A DNA stretch of 64,000 nucleotides from Desulfonatronospira thiodismutans ASO3-1 (GCF_000174435.1 NZ_ACJN02000001.1:364001-428000); one strand, 5' to 3'. Positions 33,138 through 43,345 are shown, numbered from the stretch's first letter. The notes: generated by a model from the sequence alone, not told the origin. Program-made: numbers and translations.

Positions 33138-34424
33138 TCAGACAAACGCACTCTCCAGGTCCTGGGCAGCCTGCCTTGCTTCCTGCTCCCTGCCGGCAGG
33201 AACGGGCACGCGCACCAGGATATCCCCGCCCCCGTGGCCCAGCTGGAAATAATGGATGACCAGGCAGGGGTTGGCCCCGGTTTCCACCGCGGCTGACTGA
33301 AACCTGTGAAAGAAGCCGGTCCAGGTGTGGGTCTGCCCCCCGAGGTACAGGCCCTTGAGTCCTATGTGGGCCTCAAAAGGGCCACGCAGGAGACGCCGCC
33401 GGGAAAACACCGGAACTGATACGGCGGTGAAGACAAGCGCAAAAAACACCCCGCTTATGATCATCACTGCCAGCACCCCGGCCAGCCAGGAGACCACCAG
33501 GGCTGCGGCCAGGAGTACAAGGCCTATAAAAGCCAGCTTCTGCAGCATATCCCCGCGCTCTATATCGTACTGCGTATGGACAAAGTTCTGCCATTCCGCA
33601 GGGGTGTAGCTCCACTTAATCAGGCGCTTTTCTCCCTGCAAAAGAGCCTGGATATACTTATAGGGTCCAAGAAAAACCAGGGCGCTGAGCGCTCCGCTCA
33701 AACACAGGAAAAGGCCCACGAAAAAGGCGGCAAAACCCAGATCACCCCTGCCCCATATTCCGTACAGATGAGGCATGCAGATCATGGCCGCACCCACAAG
33801 AATAAGACCCAGGCAGCAGGCCAGAGTTGTCCCGATCCTGCTGTCTGATGCGCTGGGTATAAGCTCCGTGTTGCTTCTGCTCCAGGCCAGACCGGCAGTT
33901 GCAAGCATGACCAACCCCGCAAGCGTGGCAAACAGACGCAGGGGATGCCTGTCCTGCCAGCCCAGATCGGCCCCGAAGACATCCTGTGGTCCCAGCCAGG
34001 CCAGCTGCAGGAGTTGTATGTCTTCTTCCTTTTCCAGAACAGCCGTCCGGGGTCCCCGGTATTCTGCCGGCCAGGGCAGGGGCCATTGCTCAGGCCCCAG
34101 GTATACCTGACCCTGACTGCTTAATTTGTCCGCCAGAGAACTCCATGACTTAGAATCAGCTGCAAGGATCACATCAGCTGCTTGCATAAAAGCGGACCGG
34201 AACTGTTCAAAAGATACATCCTGCCTGTTGCCGCCGGTCATTTCCAGTGGAAGGCCGAAAGTTGGGGTGATGCCCATCCACGTAGGGTTCTGAAAACGCT
34301 CAAAGCGACTCTCCAGGTCCACCGGCTCAATGCGCACCAGGTGCTGGGCCGGATACCACCAGGCCAGAAGCAGGACTAGGCCCATGAGACACATAACTAA
34401 TTTTTTCAGCATACTTTTTTCCAC
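33138..34424 (-). CDS. Multi-spanning membrane protein of unknown function
   Basis: 428 residues. One N-terminal segment (about 8-25), a periplasmic loop of about 130 residues, then five or six membrane helices (PLRLFATLAGLVMLATAGLA, LACCLGLILVGAAMI, AAFFVGLFLCLSGALSALVF, FIGLVLLAAALVVSWLAG and following), and a cytoplasmic C-terminal domain. Start is a GTG at 34424 or ATG at 34412, both with weak sites. No known family is recognised. It is convergent with the FlgO lipoprotein gene. Confidence 0.6.
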   Translation of the reverse strand: MEKSMLKKLVMCLMGLVLLLAWWYPAQHLVRIEPVDLESRFERFQNPTWMGITPTFGLPLEMTGGNRQDVSFEQFRSAFMQAADVILAADSKSWSSLADKLSSQGQVYLGPEQWPLPWPAEYRGPRTAVLEKEEDIQLLQLAWLGPQDVFGADLGWQDRHPLRLFATLAGLVMLATAGLAWSRSNTELIPSASDSRIGTTLACCLGLILVGAAMICMPHLYGIWGRGDLGFAAFFVGLFLCLSGALSALVFLGPYKYIQALLQGEKRLIKWSYTPAEWQNFVHTQYDIERGDMLQKLAFIGLVLLAAALVVSWLAGVLAVMIISGVFFALVFTAVSVPVFSRRRLLRGPFEAHIGLKGLYLGGQTHTWTGFFHRFQSAAVETGANPCLVIHYFQLGHGGGDILVRVPVPAGREQEARQAAQDLESAFV

Positions 34425-34537
34425 AAGGTAAAAGGTGTACCCGCTCCTTGGAGGTAACCAGCTGAATTACATATAGTGCGCAGCTGGCATAAAGAGAACT
34501 CCATGCCTGCTTGAAATGAACTGAACTCCCTGCATCA

Positions 34538-35704
34538 CTATTCTTGAGGCAAGGCGGTCACATAAAGGTCATATCCGCCTTTTCCACCCGGCCGGTCTGA
34601 GGAAAAAAGCAGCAGCTTGAGCTGTTGATAACCCTTCAGAGACATGGTCATAATGGATGGTCTGAACTCATTGGCCTTTGTATTGAGTTCCACACCCGGG
34701 GGCATGATTTTTTGCATGTTGAAGGGCTTTTGCCATTTGCCGTCTTCATAGCGGGTGGCGTAAAGATCGTACCCTCCGTAGCCGCCGGGCCGGTCAGAGG
34801 CGAAAACCAGCAGATTACCCTCAATATATGGAGCCAAAGTATTGCCCTGGGCAGTGAACTCCGTTGCCGGTTCGATTTTTTCTGCCAGAGAAACGTCCCC
34901 GAGCCACCGACTGAAGTCCGTATCATGCGAAGGATTCTGGAAGCGATAAATCTGAAAACGTCCGCTGCGGTTGGAACTGAAGTAGAGCACGTGGCGCTTG
35001 AAATCATATGTTGCATAAGCATCATCTGCCCCTGGCTCATTGCCAAAAAAAGGCCTTGGCTCATTGTTGTCATCCAGAAAATATAAGTTGCGTTTGCCGT
35101 CCTTGTCCGAATCAAACATCCAGACCCCGCCGGGTGACAACTCACCCTTTTCGTTCCAGGGCAAGGATTCTTTATCCAGGGTCAGTCTCAAGGGCCAGGG
35201 CTTAGGTTCCCTGCCCGGGTTCAGTCCCAGGGAAAGATAATAGTTGTAAGCCTCGTCATAAGGACGCTCAGGTACAAAACTGGAAACCAGCGGGGTGGGG
35301 CCGAGATGGTTGCCGGCTGACTCAGAGGCAGGGGCAAAAGGTCCTGCTCTTTCGCCGGCAATGATCAAAGGCGGCGGCAGCTCTTTTTTTCGACTGGAAT
35401 ATGGTTTCTGGGTGATTTGCACCCGGCCTGTTTCCAGGGAAAAAGCCTGCCCTTTGGAAGCGGCATTGCTGGCAAATACTATAAAGGAATCCATTTTCAG
35501 GGGAGGAGGGACAGCCACCGCGTTAAAATCGTCATAAGGAGAATTCAGCCCTTCCAAGGCATAAACCCCGGGAGCACTTTCCAGTGTGTCGGGCATATCA
35601 CCGTAAAGCATCTGCATGATGCAGCCGCTCAAATAAAGCAGGAAAAGAGCGCAGGCCAGCATCATCCCGGCAGTTTTCAAGTATTTTACATGCAGCGATC
35701 GCAC
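34538..35704 (-). CDS. PD40-type beta-propeller lipoprotein
   Basis: 388 residues, lipobox LSGC at Cys28. The C-terminal half contains TolB-like PD40 repeats: LYFSSNRSGRFQIYRF, LVFASDRPGGYGGYDLYATR and LLFSSDRPGGKGGYDLYVTA. These form part of a propeller and usually bind other envelope proteins. The start is a GTG within 9 bases of the stop of the large upstream ankyrin gene, so the two are co-transcribed. The N-terminal half is not recognised. Confidence 0.68.
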   Translation of the reverse strand: MRSLHVKYLKTAGMMLACALFLLYLSGCIMQMLYGDMPDTLESAPGVYALEGLNSPYDDFNAVAVPPPLKMDSFIVFASNAASKGQAFSLETGRVQITQKPYSSRKKELPPPLIIAGERAGPFAPASESAGNHLGPTPLVSSFVPERPYDEAYNYYLSLGLNPGREPKPWPLRLTLDKESLPWNEKGELSPGGVWMFDSDKDGKRNLYFLDDNNEPRPFFGNEPGADDAYATYDFKRHVLYFSSNRSGRFQIYRFQNPSHDTDFSRWLGDVSLAEKIEPATEFTAQGNTLAPYIEGNLLVFASDRPGGYGGYDLYATRYEDGKWQKPFNMQKIMPPGVELNTKANEFRPSIMTMSLKGYQQLKLLLFSSDRPGGKGGYDLYVTALPQE

Positions 35705-35713
35705 CGGTCTGCC

Positions 35714-38700
35714 TTACTCCTGGTAACTCACTGCATATACGTGTCCGTCATAACTTCCAAAGTAGACAATGTCATTAAGTATCAGAGGCGAGGAGATAAT
35801 CGTTGCCAGGGCTGAGAATCTCCATTTCTCCCGGCCTGATTCGCTGTCCAGTGCATAAAGGATGCCTTTTGAATCACCAAAATAGAGGGTGTTTCCCGCC
35901 ATTGCAGGGCTTGACTGAATCCCCCCTCCCGAATCAAATTTCCAGATCTCTTTACCGGTATGCAGGTCCAGAGCATACATATACCCTTCAAGGCTTCCCA
36001 CATAAATCCTGTCCCGTGCAATCACAGGAACTGTCAAAAGATCCCTGCCGGCCTGGGTACTCCAGAGTTCCTGGCCGGATTCAGCATCCAGTGCATAAAC
36101 GTTTCCCTGCCAGTCTCCGACAACGACCATATCTTCCGTCAAAGCCGGAGAAGATAAAATCTCTGCTTCAGTTTCAAAGCTCCAGAGCTTCTCACCGTTT
36201 TTGCCGTCCAGGGCAATCAGTTCTCCATCTCCGCTGCCGAAATAGACAACACCATCCAGTATCACTGCAGAAGATATGCTTCTGCTGCCGGACTCAAATT
36301 TCCAGATCTTGTCGCCGGTTTCAGCGTCTACAGCAAAGACATCCCCCTGAAGATTGCTGATAAAGGCTGATCCTTCCCAGTGGTAAGGGGAAGAAACTAT
36401 GTCTTTATCGGCATTAAACCTCCATTTTTCTTCACCGGTCTCCTGGTGGACAGCGTACAAGAATCCGTCCAGGCTCCCTGTATAGACCACACCCTCGACT
36501 ACTGCAGGGGAGGAAAAGATTGTATCTGCGGTTTTAAAGCTCCAGATTTTGCTGCCCGTGGCCTGGTCCAGGGAATAAAGGTAATTGTCCTGGCCTGCTA
36601 TGAAGATATGTCCATTGGAATACCTTGCTGAAGAGTCAACTGGACCGCCGGTTCCGAACTTCCAGACCAGATCCGCTGTTGGAAGCAGTGCAGCAAGCAG
36701 ATCCAGCAGTTCAGACCTGTTGGATATCCAGGTATTTTCTTCCACAACCTGCAAAGGAGTCAGGCCCTCATCATTGGTGACGTCCGCAGAAGCACCGTTT
36801 TCCAGCAGAAGGGCGGCCATGGCCACATTTCCTTCATCTACAGCACTATGCAGGGGAGTATTACCATCATGGTCCTGCAGGTCAGGATCAGCACCATATT
36901 GAAGCAAAAGCCCGGTCAATTCGGATTTTTTATCTGCAACAGCCACATTCAGCCGGGTCTCTCCATGCAGGTTGCGCACATTTACGTCTGCTCCCAGGTC
37001 AAGTAGGTGCTGCAGCATTTCCTGGTCCCGGGCCTGAAACAAAGGCGGGTCCCAGGAATCAGATCCAGCATCAAGATCCACTCCGGCCGCTGCAAACTTA
37101 GTCAAGATTTCCATATCCCGGTTATGACCGATGGCACTCAATAAAATCCTCTGCAGAGGATCAGGATCCGCTCCTTTTTGCAGCAGAACCTGCACAGCAT
37201 CCCGCTTGCCCTCCATAGCAGCTGAGACAAGGGGTGTATAATGCGCGCCCCAACCTATACTGTATTCAAGGTCCGCGCCGCTTTCTATGAGTATTTCCAG
37301 CACATCTGCACGCCCTGCCCTGGCAGCTGAATGAAGGATGGGCCAGGCCCAGTCCTCATCCTCGGTCAACTGCTCCGGGCTGTCTGCAAGCACCTGCCTG
37401 ACCTGGTCAACCTCACCTCGAACAGCTGCAATACGAAGCTCCGGCCAGCCCATGACCCGGGGATCTGCTTTTGCACCGTGAGCAATCAACATCTCGGCTA
37501 TGTTCAGATATATCTCATGGGAAATAATTTCACCTACAAGGTCCAAAGGCGTATGGCCCTGGGCATCCTCAAGGTCAATATCAGCACCGCGGTTTATCAG
37601 ATACTCCACTGTTTCTGGATTGCCAACCTCGTAAGCAGCTACATGCAGAACAGACCAGCCATCCTCATCCTGGGCGTTTATGCTTACGCCGTGCTCCAGC
37701 AGATATTCCAGGCCAGGAATCTGTCCCTGGTATACTGCTTCAAACATCAATTCCAGACCGATCTGCTGAGCTTGCAGTTCTGCTCCCAGTTCCAGCAGTT
37801 TATCAGCTATGCCTGTATTCCCAAAGACAACAGCCACGTGCAATGCAGTAAAACCATGTCTGTCAGGCACTTCAATCTCCGCACCATTTTCCAGTAAAAT
37901 TTCCAGCAGATCTTCTTCACCAGTCATGGCTGCCTTGTGCAATGGAGTTTCATGTCTTTTATTCAGGGCGTTAACGTTGGCACCTGCCTTGAGCAGTGTT
38001 TCTGCTGCATCTTTGTGTCCTGCAGCAATAGCCAGGTGTAAAGCTGTATTCTGGTCATCATCAACAGCATTGACATCCGCCCCGGAGTCAATATGCCGCT
38101 TAATATCCTGTGCATCGCCCTGGGCGGCTGCCTGTAACAAATCGCCGTGCAAACTTGCCCCGCTTTTCTCCAGCATGAGCACCACTTCTGAATGCCCGTT
38201 GGAATGGGCCAGTTCCATGGCGGTATTGCCTCTGCGGTTCTGGACCTGAATATCTGCCCCGCTTTGAACAAGCAGCTCCACTATGTCCAGGTGCCCGCCC
38301 TGGGCCGCCAGGTGCAGGGGAGTAAGTTCACCTGGTCCGGGTTCGTCCACTTTCAGGCCTTTTTCCAGCAACTGCTTTACCATCTGAGTGTTGCCTTTTC
38401 CTGCCGCCAAGTGCAGGGGGGTGTTGCCTCGGCCGTCTTTGACATTGGTGTCTGCACCCGCAGCCAGAAGAACCTCAGTTATTGTCTTAACCTCATCAGC
38501 TTCTGCATAATAGTGGTTCAGGATCTGAAGAAGGGCAGTCAGGTTCTCATGGTGCGAATATTCCGGGTCTGCTCCATTTTCCAGAAGCAGAGATACTACC
38601 GGGGCTTCTCTGTAGCCTATGGCAAGCTGGAGAGCCGTTCTATGCTGCCCGTCGACAAGCGAGATATCCGCATCATATTTCAGCAGAACTGCAGCTGACT

Positions 38701-40726
38701 CTTTACTTCCATGTTGTGCTGCCAGCATAAGAGGGGTCATCTGGAGATAATTTACAGCATCTGCGTTTGCTCCCAGTTGCAGCAGTTTCTCAGCCACCGC
38801 ATACCTGTTCTGCAGGACTGCTGAGTGCAGATAGGTCATCTGCTGGACAAACTCCTGATCAAGGTCTATGCCTTCTACAAACAGGCTTTCCATAACAAAG
38901 GGCTGACTGTAGCGGACTGCATAGTCGAAAGGATGAGCACCATCATTATTTGTTGCCAGGACATCAGCTCCCTCTTCAAGCAGCATTTCCACCCAAGGGC
39001 GGGCATTATCTTCCAGAGTTGCAGCCATATGAAGGGCTGTATCACCGCTTGACATGGCAGCTCCTGTATCAGACCCGGACGATATCAGCAGTTCACCAAC
39101 TGCCAGGTTATTACTGACAACAGCCAGATGCAGAGCAGTGCGCTGTGCATTATCTCTGGCCTCCAGTTCTGACCCGGCTTCAATAAGCATCTCGGCAACG
39201 TTTTTTGCAGGGTTACCTGCTGCATAATGCAAAGGGAGCTGTCCTCTGCGGCATTTTTTATCAATAGACGCACCGGCATCAATAAGCACCTGCACGAAAT
39301 CACTGTCCGCCATAAGGGCTGCAAAATGCAGGGCAGCAGCACCGCCTCTTCCCGTGGCGTCAACGTCTGCACCCGCATCAAGCAGCACCATTGCCACTTC
39401 CAGGTCCGAATTTTCGGCAGCCAGCATCAGGGGCAGCCGCCAGTTCTGTTCTCCTGCAGAGCCTGGGTCAGCACCCTGTTCAAGCAGATACTTGACCACT
39501 TCAATATGACCCTTGGCAACAGCAAAGTGCAGAGGGTCAATGGACTCAGTACCCATGTCCCCTGGGCCAATGGGATTTTCTTCTGAGGCTCTTCCGTACC
39601 TGGGTGCTCCTACAATCCTCCTGGAAGTAACATCAGCTCCTTCCTGCACCAGCCTTTTCACTTCTGCAAGGCTGCCGGCTTGAGCTGCATCGAAAAGATT
39701 GTCAAAAGAAACCCTGACCCGGGTTTCAGGCACTTCTGCCCCAAGAGCGCTCAGCCTTGTCCTGGCGGCATTCTGCAGAGTACGGCTGTCTTTTTCAGTA
39801 TTTTGGAGATAGGCCTTGTATACTGCAACAGCTTCTTCGTTTCGATCCAGATTTTCCAGTACCCGCCCATAAGAAATATAATGCTCCAGCAAGTCCTGGC
39901 CCGAAGCATCAAGATCAACAATCAGCTGCCCATAAAGATCTGCAGCCTCTGACCATAACTCTTCTGTTTCATACAGGTACAACAGCCTTTTTTTGGCCGT
40001 AGGCATGCCCGGAGTAGCAAACATGGCAAATTGATCATCAAGAAATGTGGAGCCGGGATAACGCTGCACGTAAGTTTCCAGGATATCTATGGCATCCAGA
40101 TTTCTGGAGGGGCTGTAGGCCCGCATGTACATATTACTGAGCCGCCAGTAGCTTTCCTGGGCATATCCAGTATCAGGAGCTTTCTGCATTACCTGGTGGT
40201 ACAGCTTTTCCATCTCATCCAGTTCATCATCATCCAGGGCATCAATCCTGGCAAAAAGAGTTCTGGCCATGTTCTGCTGCTGTGAAACTGAAAGACTTTC
40301 CTTTTTTGCAGTCTTCTGCACATCATTTATGCCAGCTTTAGTTTCAAAGGATTGAGCAGCAAGGACAAACTCATGCATATATTCTGCAAGTTCCTCCAGG
40401 GGATGGGCAAAAGCGTTCAGTAATTCGTCTTCCACAGCACGGTCTAAAAGCTCTGAAAGCGTTTGCATATCAGCATCAAGAAGGTTTATGCCCTGAGAGC
40501 GAAGCTCCAGTGCCAGATGCATAAACCGCTCCGGCAACATCCCCCAGGCACGCATGGCCCTTACGGTCAGTTCGCCCTGCACTGCAAGATCCTGAAGTTC
40601 CTGCTGCTTATTTGCTGCAGTTTCCCGGGCAATACTCTTCTCAGGACCTGACAGACACAGTATGAACGCCCAAAAACAGAAAAAAAAGCTCAAAAACATT
40701 TTTTTGTAGAAATTCAAGTTTTTCAT
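35714..40726 (-). CDS. Giant exported ankyrin-repeat and PQQ-propeller protein with LTVRA module
   Basis: 1,670 residues: signal peptide (1-34), LTVRA module (about 40-125, GELTVRAMRAWGMLPERF... LLDAD), TPR-like region (about 170-330, with YHQVMQKAPDTGYAQESYW), roughly thirty ankyrin repeats (about 340-1350, for example DGRGNTPLHLAAGKGNTQMV), and a complete eight-blade PQQ-type propeller (about 1352-1670, VYFGSGDGELIALDGKNGEKL). It should face the periplasm or surface and serve as a large binding platform. Ankyrin repeats on this scale joined to a PQQ propeller in one secreted chain are unusual. It is followed 9 bases later by the PD40 lipoprotein gene. Base composition is less GC-rich than the lactate operon. 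Confidence 0.85.
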   Translation of the reverse strand: MKNLNFYKKMFLSFFFCFWAFILCLSGPEKSIARETAANKQQELQDLAVQGELTVRAMRAWGMLPERFMHLALELRSQGINLLDADMQTLSELLDRAVEDELLNAFAHPLEELAEYMHEFVLAAQSFETKAGINDVQKTAKKESLSVSQQQNMARTLFARIDALDDDELDEMEKLYHQVMQKAPDTGYAQESYWRLSNMYMRAYSPSRNLDAIDILETYVQRYPGSTFLDDQFAMFATPGMPTAKKRLLYLYETEELWSEAADLYGQLIVDLDASGQDLLEHYISYGRVLENLDRNEEAVAVYKAYLQNTEKDSRTLQNAARTRLSALGAEVPETRVRVSFDNLFDAAQAGSLAEVKRLVQEGADVTSRRIVGAPRYGRASEENPIGPGDMGTESIDPLHFAVAKGHIEVVKYLLEQGADPGSAGEQNWRLPLMLAAENSDLEVAMVLLDAGADVDATGRGGAAALHFAALMADSDFVQVLIDAGASIDKKCRRGQLPLHYAAGNPAKNVAEMLIEAGSELEARDNAQRTALHLAVVSNNLAVGELLISSGSDTGAAMSSGDTALHMAATLEDNARPWVEMLLEEGADVLATNNDGAHPFDYAVRYSQPFVMESLFVEGIDLDQEFVQQMTYLHSAVLQNRYAVAEKLLQLGANADAVNYLQMTPLMLAAQHGSKESAAVLLKYDADISLVDGQHRTALQLAIGYREAPVVSLLLENGADPEYSHHENLTALLQILNHYYAEADEVKTITEVLLAAGADTNVKDGRGNTPLHLAAGKGNTQMVKQLLEKGLKVDEPGPGELTPLHLAAQGGHLDIVELLVQSGADIQVQNRRGNTAMELAHSNGHSEVVLMLEKSGASLHGDLLQAAAQGDAQDIKRHIDSGADVNAVDDDQNTALHLAIAAGHKDAAETLLKAGANVNALNKRHETPLHKAAMTGEEDLLEILLENGAEIEVPDRHGFTALHVAVVFGNTGIADKLLELGAELQAQQIGLELMFEAVYQGQIPGLEYLLEHGVSINAQDEDGWSVLHVAAYEVGNPETVEYLINRGADIDLEDAQGHTPLDLVGEIISHEIYLNIAEMLIAHGAKADPRVMGWPELRIAAVRGEVDQVRQVLADSPEQLTEDEDWAWPILHSAARAGRADVLEILIESGADLEYSIGWGAHYTPLVSAAMEGKRDAVQVLLQKGADPDPLQRILLSAIGHNRDMEILTKFAAAGVDLDAGSDSWDPPLFQARDQEMLQHLLDLGADVNVRNLHGETRLNVAVADKKSELTGLLLQYGADPDLQDHDGNTPLHSAVDEGNVAMAALLLENGASADVTNDEGLTPLQVVEENTWISNRSELLDLLAALLPTADLVWKFGTGGPVDSSARYSNGHIFIAGQDNYLYSLDQATGSKIWSFKTADTIFSSPAVVEGVVYTGSLDGFLYAVHQETGEEKWRFNADKDIVSSPYHWEGSAFISNLQGDVFAVDAETGDKIWKFESGSRSISSAVILDGVVYFGSGDGELIALDGKNGEKLWSFETEAEILSSPALTEDMVVVGDWQGNVYALDAESGQELWSTQAGRDLLTVPVIARDRIYVGSLEGYMYALDLHTGKEIWKFDSGGGIQSSPAMAGNTLYFGDSKGILYALDSESGREKWRFSALATIISSPLILNDIVYFGSYDGHVYAVSYQE

Positions 40727-40864
40727 TGAGTTTTATCCTTTGTAAAATATCAGGAATTGTATGATGTGACTGCAAAAAATCTAGGCATGAGTAATTCAGC
40801 AATAGATCAAACTTATAATGCTTTGTTTTTACTGACTCCTGATCCCTGTCTCCTGACACCTGTG

Positions 40865-40888
40865 ACTGCAAAAAGTACTTTTTGCAGT
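40865..40888. terminator. CTGCAAAAA-type perfect palindrome
   Basis: A 24-base perfect palindrome with core CTGCAAAAAGT. Flanking sequence from about 40765 resembles that before the similar palindrome at 49917, so this is a repeat family that may also terminate transcripts in both directions. Confidence 0.55.
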
Positions 40889-40919
40889 TGAGTCTTTATA
40901 ACTATATCCATCTGATGGC

Positions 40920-41741
40920 TCATCCATATGCACCTGTCAGTTTAAATCCATCCTCCTGCTTCTCCAGATAAATACTATTGTATATCAAGCAGCTGCCATC
41001 TTTATAGGTAAACATGTAGGATATCAGATACTCACCTGAAGTGATCACTTCAAAATCTTGAATCATATCTATTCTTGCCTGAAATGAAGTTTTCACATTC
41101 AGCAGATAGTTCATACAGCAGATGCTTAGATCCTGCATTTTATATATTCCGGGAAACAGCAGTTCATACAGAAACTGTGGGGTATTTTTCTGCAGTATGC
41201 TGTCATGCTGCTTTTGCAGATATTCATGGTGAATATAATCCTCCATGAGACGCTTCCAGTCATGGGCGTTAACTGTCTTTTCCAGGCCCAGGACAAATGT
41301 GCCCAGTTTCAAAGAAAGCTTCTCATCCTGCAGGGTAGCCGGAGTAAAAGTCTTTCTGTCCGACTGGACATGGTATTTCAGGCATGATCTTGAGATACTG
41401 CATGCTTTATCCTGTGGGCCTTTGTCCAGGATGACCACGTCCGTGGGGCAGGTAAACATGCCGTTATAGAGGTCTATTCCCGCCGTGGCCCGGATCTTTC
41501 TGCCCTCGAACAGATCTGGATCAAAGGGGATATTGGAGCAGGGAACAATCTCTAAAGGCTTGTTTGAAGCAAAGCGCTGCGGTTCTATTATTGTTATCTG
41601 CCCGCCCCGGACAAGGCCTTCAACGGTTTTTACAGGCACCGGCATGGAAGCCCCGGCCGGCAGGCATAAGACTGCGGCAAGAAAAATACTGAGTACAGTC
41701 ATGACCAGCATTACCCGCCCGGAGCTTGATGGATATTTCAA
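40920..41741 (-). CDS. Exported protein of unknown family
   Basis: 273 residues with a signal peptide (MTVLSIFLAAVLCLPAGA). Mature part begins with PVKTVEGLVRGGQITI and holds six or more cysteines, including the CTICS-like pair region near residues 115-120. The start is a TTG at 41741 with AGGAGG five bases before it; no nearer ATG has a site. It is separated by the palindrome region from the giant gene. Function unknown. Confidence 0.55.
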   Translation of the reverse strand: MKYPSSSGRVMLVMTVLSIFLAAVLCLPAGASMPVPVKTVEGLVRGGQITIIEPQRFASNKPLEIVPCSNIPFDPDLFEGRKIRATAGIDLYNGMFTCPTDVVILDKGPQDKACSISRSCLKYHVQSDRKTFTPATLQDEKLSLKLGTFVLGLEKTVNAHDWKRLMEDYIHHEYLQKQHDSILQKNTPQFLYELLFPGIYKMQDLSICCMNYLLNVKTSFQARIDMIQDFEVITSGEYLISYMFTYKDGSCLIYNSIYLEKQEDGFKLTGAYG

Positions 41742-41774
41742 GAGTGCCTCCTGGCTTGAAGCCCTGTTTATTTA

Positions 41775-43121
41775 CTATTCATCTGACGAATCCATATAAC
41801 CCCACTCCTGCAGCCTCTTGCGGGCATAGTCGGCCTTTTCTCCGGCACCGGAACTGTGCAGAAACCTCTCGTACTCCCCGGCCGAATCACTTTTGCGGCC
41901 CATGCCTTCCAGACAGACAGCCTTGAGGAAAATGGTATTCGGGTTGCCCGGCAACATGTCTTCATAGCGTCTAAACCCCTCCAGAGCAGCGTCATACCGC
42001 CCCAGATCCATTGCCGCCACACCGCTTATGTGATGCGCCTGGGCCTCCTGCGGATAAACCCTCACGGCCCTGTCGGAAAAGTTCCTGGCTCTTTGGGGCC
42101 GGTTCAGGGCCAGCTGGCATTTGGACATGAGCACCAGGGCAGCATAGTCTTCAGGTGCCTGGCTCAGGGCCCGGCTGAATGAGTCTTCAGCCTCATGGAA
42201 GCGCTGCCGGCCCATATGTTCTTCTCCTTCCTGCATATCTTCGATGGCCCCTCTCATGCGGCGAAGATCGGCGGTATTGTCCATGTAGCGCTCTCTATGA
42301 ACCGGAAAATCGCGGGCATGGGCATACTCATTCTCGGCCCTGTACCGGGCGGTGTCGTAACGCTCCTGGCTCATGGGATGGGTTGAGAACATGCGCTCGA
42401 TGGCCGAAGGTTTCCTGCTGTTCACCCCCTGCAGCACATCCATAAGGCCGACCATTCCCTGGGGATTCATGCCGGCATCGGTCATATACTGCATGCCCAG
42501 CTCATCGGCCTCCCGTTCGTTGGCCCGGCTGTAGCTGGCCAGAAGCGCTCCAGTGGCCACTGCTCCCAGTCCGGCTGCCACAGCAGCATAATCCTCCTGC
42601 TGGCTTTCCAGATACAGGGATGCACCTGCCAGCAGAGCCTGAGCCATTATGGCCCGGGACATGCGTGCGGCGGTGTGCCTGGCGTTGACGTGGGCTATTT
42701 CATGCCCCAGCAGGGCGTCCAGTTCGGCCTCATTTTCCATCTCCAGGAGTATGCCCCGGGTGGTGGCGATGCTCCCGCCGGGAAAGGCGTATGCATTGAC
42801 GTTAGTAGCATTGACGCATCTGAAGGAGTAAGGCATGTCCGGGCGATGAGTGATTGCGGCCAGATCTTTGCCCTTGCGGTCCAGGTAACTGTTCAGGTTT
42901 GAGTCCTGGACCTCTCCGTAATCGGCTGAAAACTGATGCGGGGAGTGCTTCTGATCCAGGCTTATTTCGCCTGATTCGGACATAAGCATGAACTGGCGCT
43001 CTCCAGTGACCGGGTTGACCGCGCAACCGGAGACCAGGCCCAGGGTGGATACCGAGGCCAGCCACAGAAAGTCCCGGCGTTTCATGCTCCGGGTGGATAT
43101 CCGGTTTTGTGGATGGTACAA
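41775..43121 (-). CDS. M48-family metalloprotease lipoprotein with C-terminal TPRs
   Basis: 448 residues. MKRRDFLWL with a twin-arginine-like start, then lipobox LVSGC (Cys33). The zinc motif HEIAH is at about 140-144 and the third-ligand region (EREADELGM) follows at about 205-212; TPR repeats fill the last 140 residues. This is the BepA/LoiP-type outer-membrane quality protease layout. The start is TTG 43121, supported by GGAGG; ATG 43085 has GGAG too close. It probably helps process or clear the large exported proteins of this block. Confidence 0.85.
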   Translation of the reverse strand: MYHPQNRISTRSMKRRDFLWLASVSTLGLVSGCAVNPVTGERQFMLMSESGEISLDQKHSPHQFSADYGEVQDSNLNSYLDRKGKDLAAITHRPDMPYSFRCVNATNVNAYAFPGGSIATTRGILLEMENEAELDALLGHEIAHVNARHTAARMSRAIMAQALLAGASLYLESQQEDYAAVAAGLGAVATGALLASYSRANEREADELGMQYMTDAGMNPQGMVGLMDVLQGVNSRKPSAIERMFSTHPMSQERYDTARYRAENEYAHARDFPVHRERYMDNTADLRRMRGAIEDMQEGEEHMGRQRFHEAEDSFSRALSQAPEDYAALVLMSKCQLALNRPQRARNFSDRAVRVYPQEAQAHHISGVAAMDLGRYDAALEGFRRYEDMLPGNPNTIFLKAVCLEGMGRKSDSAGEYERFLHSSGAGEKADYARKRLQEWGYMDSSDE

Positions 43122-43132
43122 AAAGACCTCCT

Positions 43133-43345
43133 TCAGTCGTCGTCATCCTTGTCGTCTTTATCGTTTCTACTGTCTGCACTGACTATTACAGGCCCTTGTT
43201 TGCGCTCATCCTCCCTGTCCGCCCACCACTGCTCGCGGTGCAGATCGTCGAGTGTCTCTTCCCTTTGCTCCTTGCCTTTGTTTTTCCAGATGACAAAACC
43301 AATAAAGCCGGCCATAACCAGTATACCGATCAAGATTTCACCCAT
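43133..43345 (-). CDS. Small single-helix membrane protein with acidic tail
   Basis: 70 residues: GEILIGILVMAGFIGFVIW forms one membrane helix, then a charged region ending in a DKDDKDDDD tail. AAGGAG precedes the ATG by eight bases. It ends 12 bases upstream of the M48 gene start and is probably in the same transcript. No family recognised. Confidence 0.5.
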   Translation of the reverse strand: MGEILIGILVMAGFIGFVIWKNKGKEQREETLDDLHREQWWADREDERKQGPVIVSADSRNDKDDKDDDD

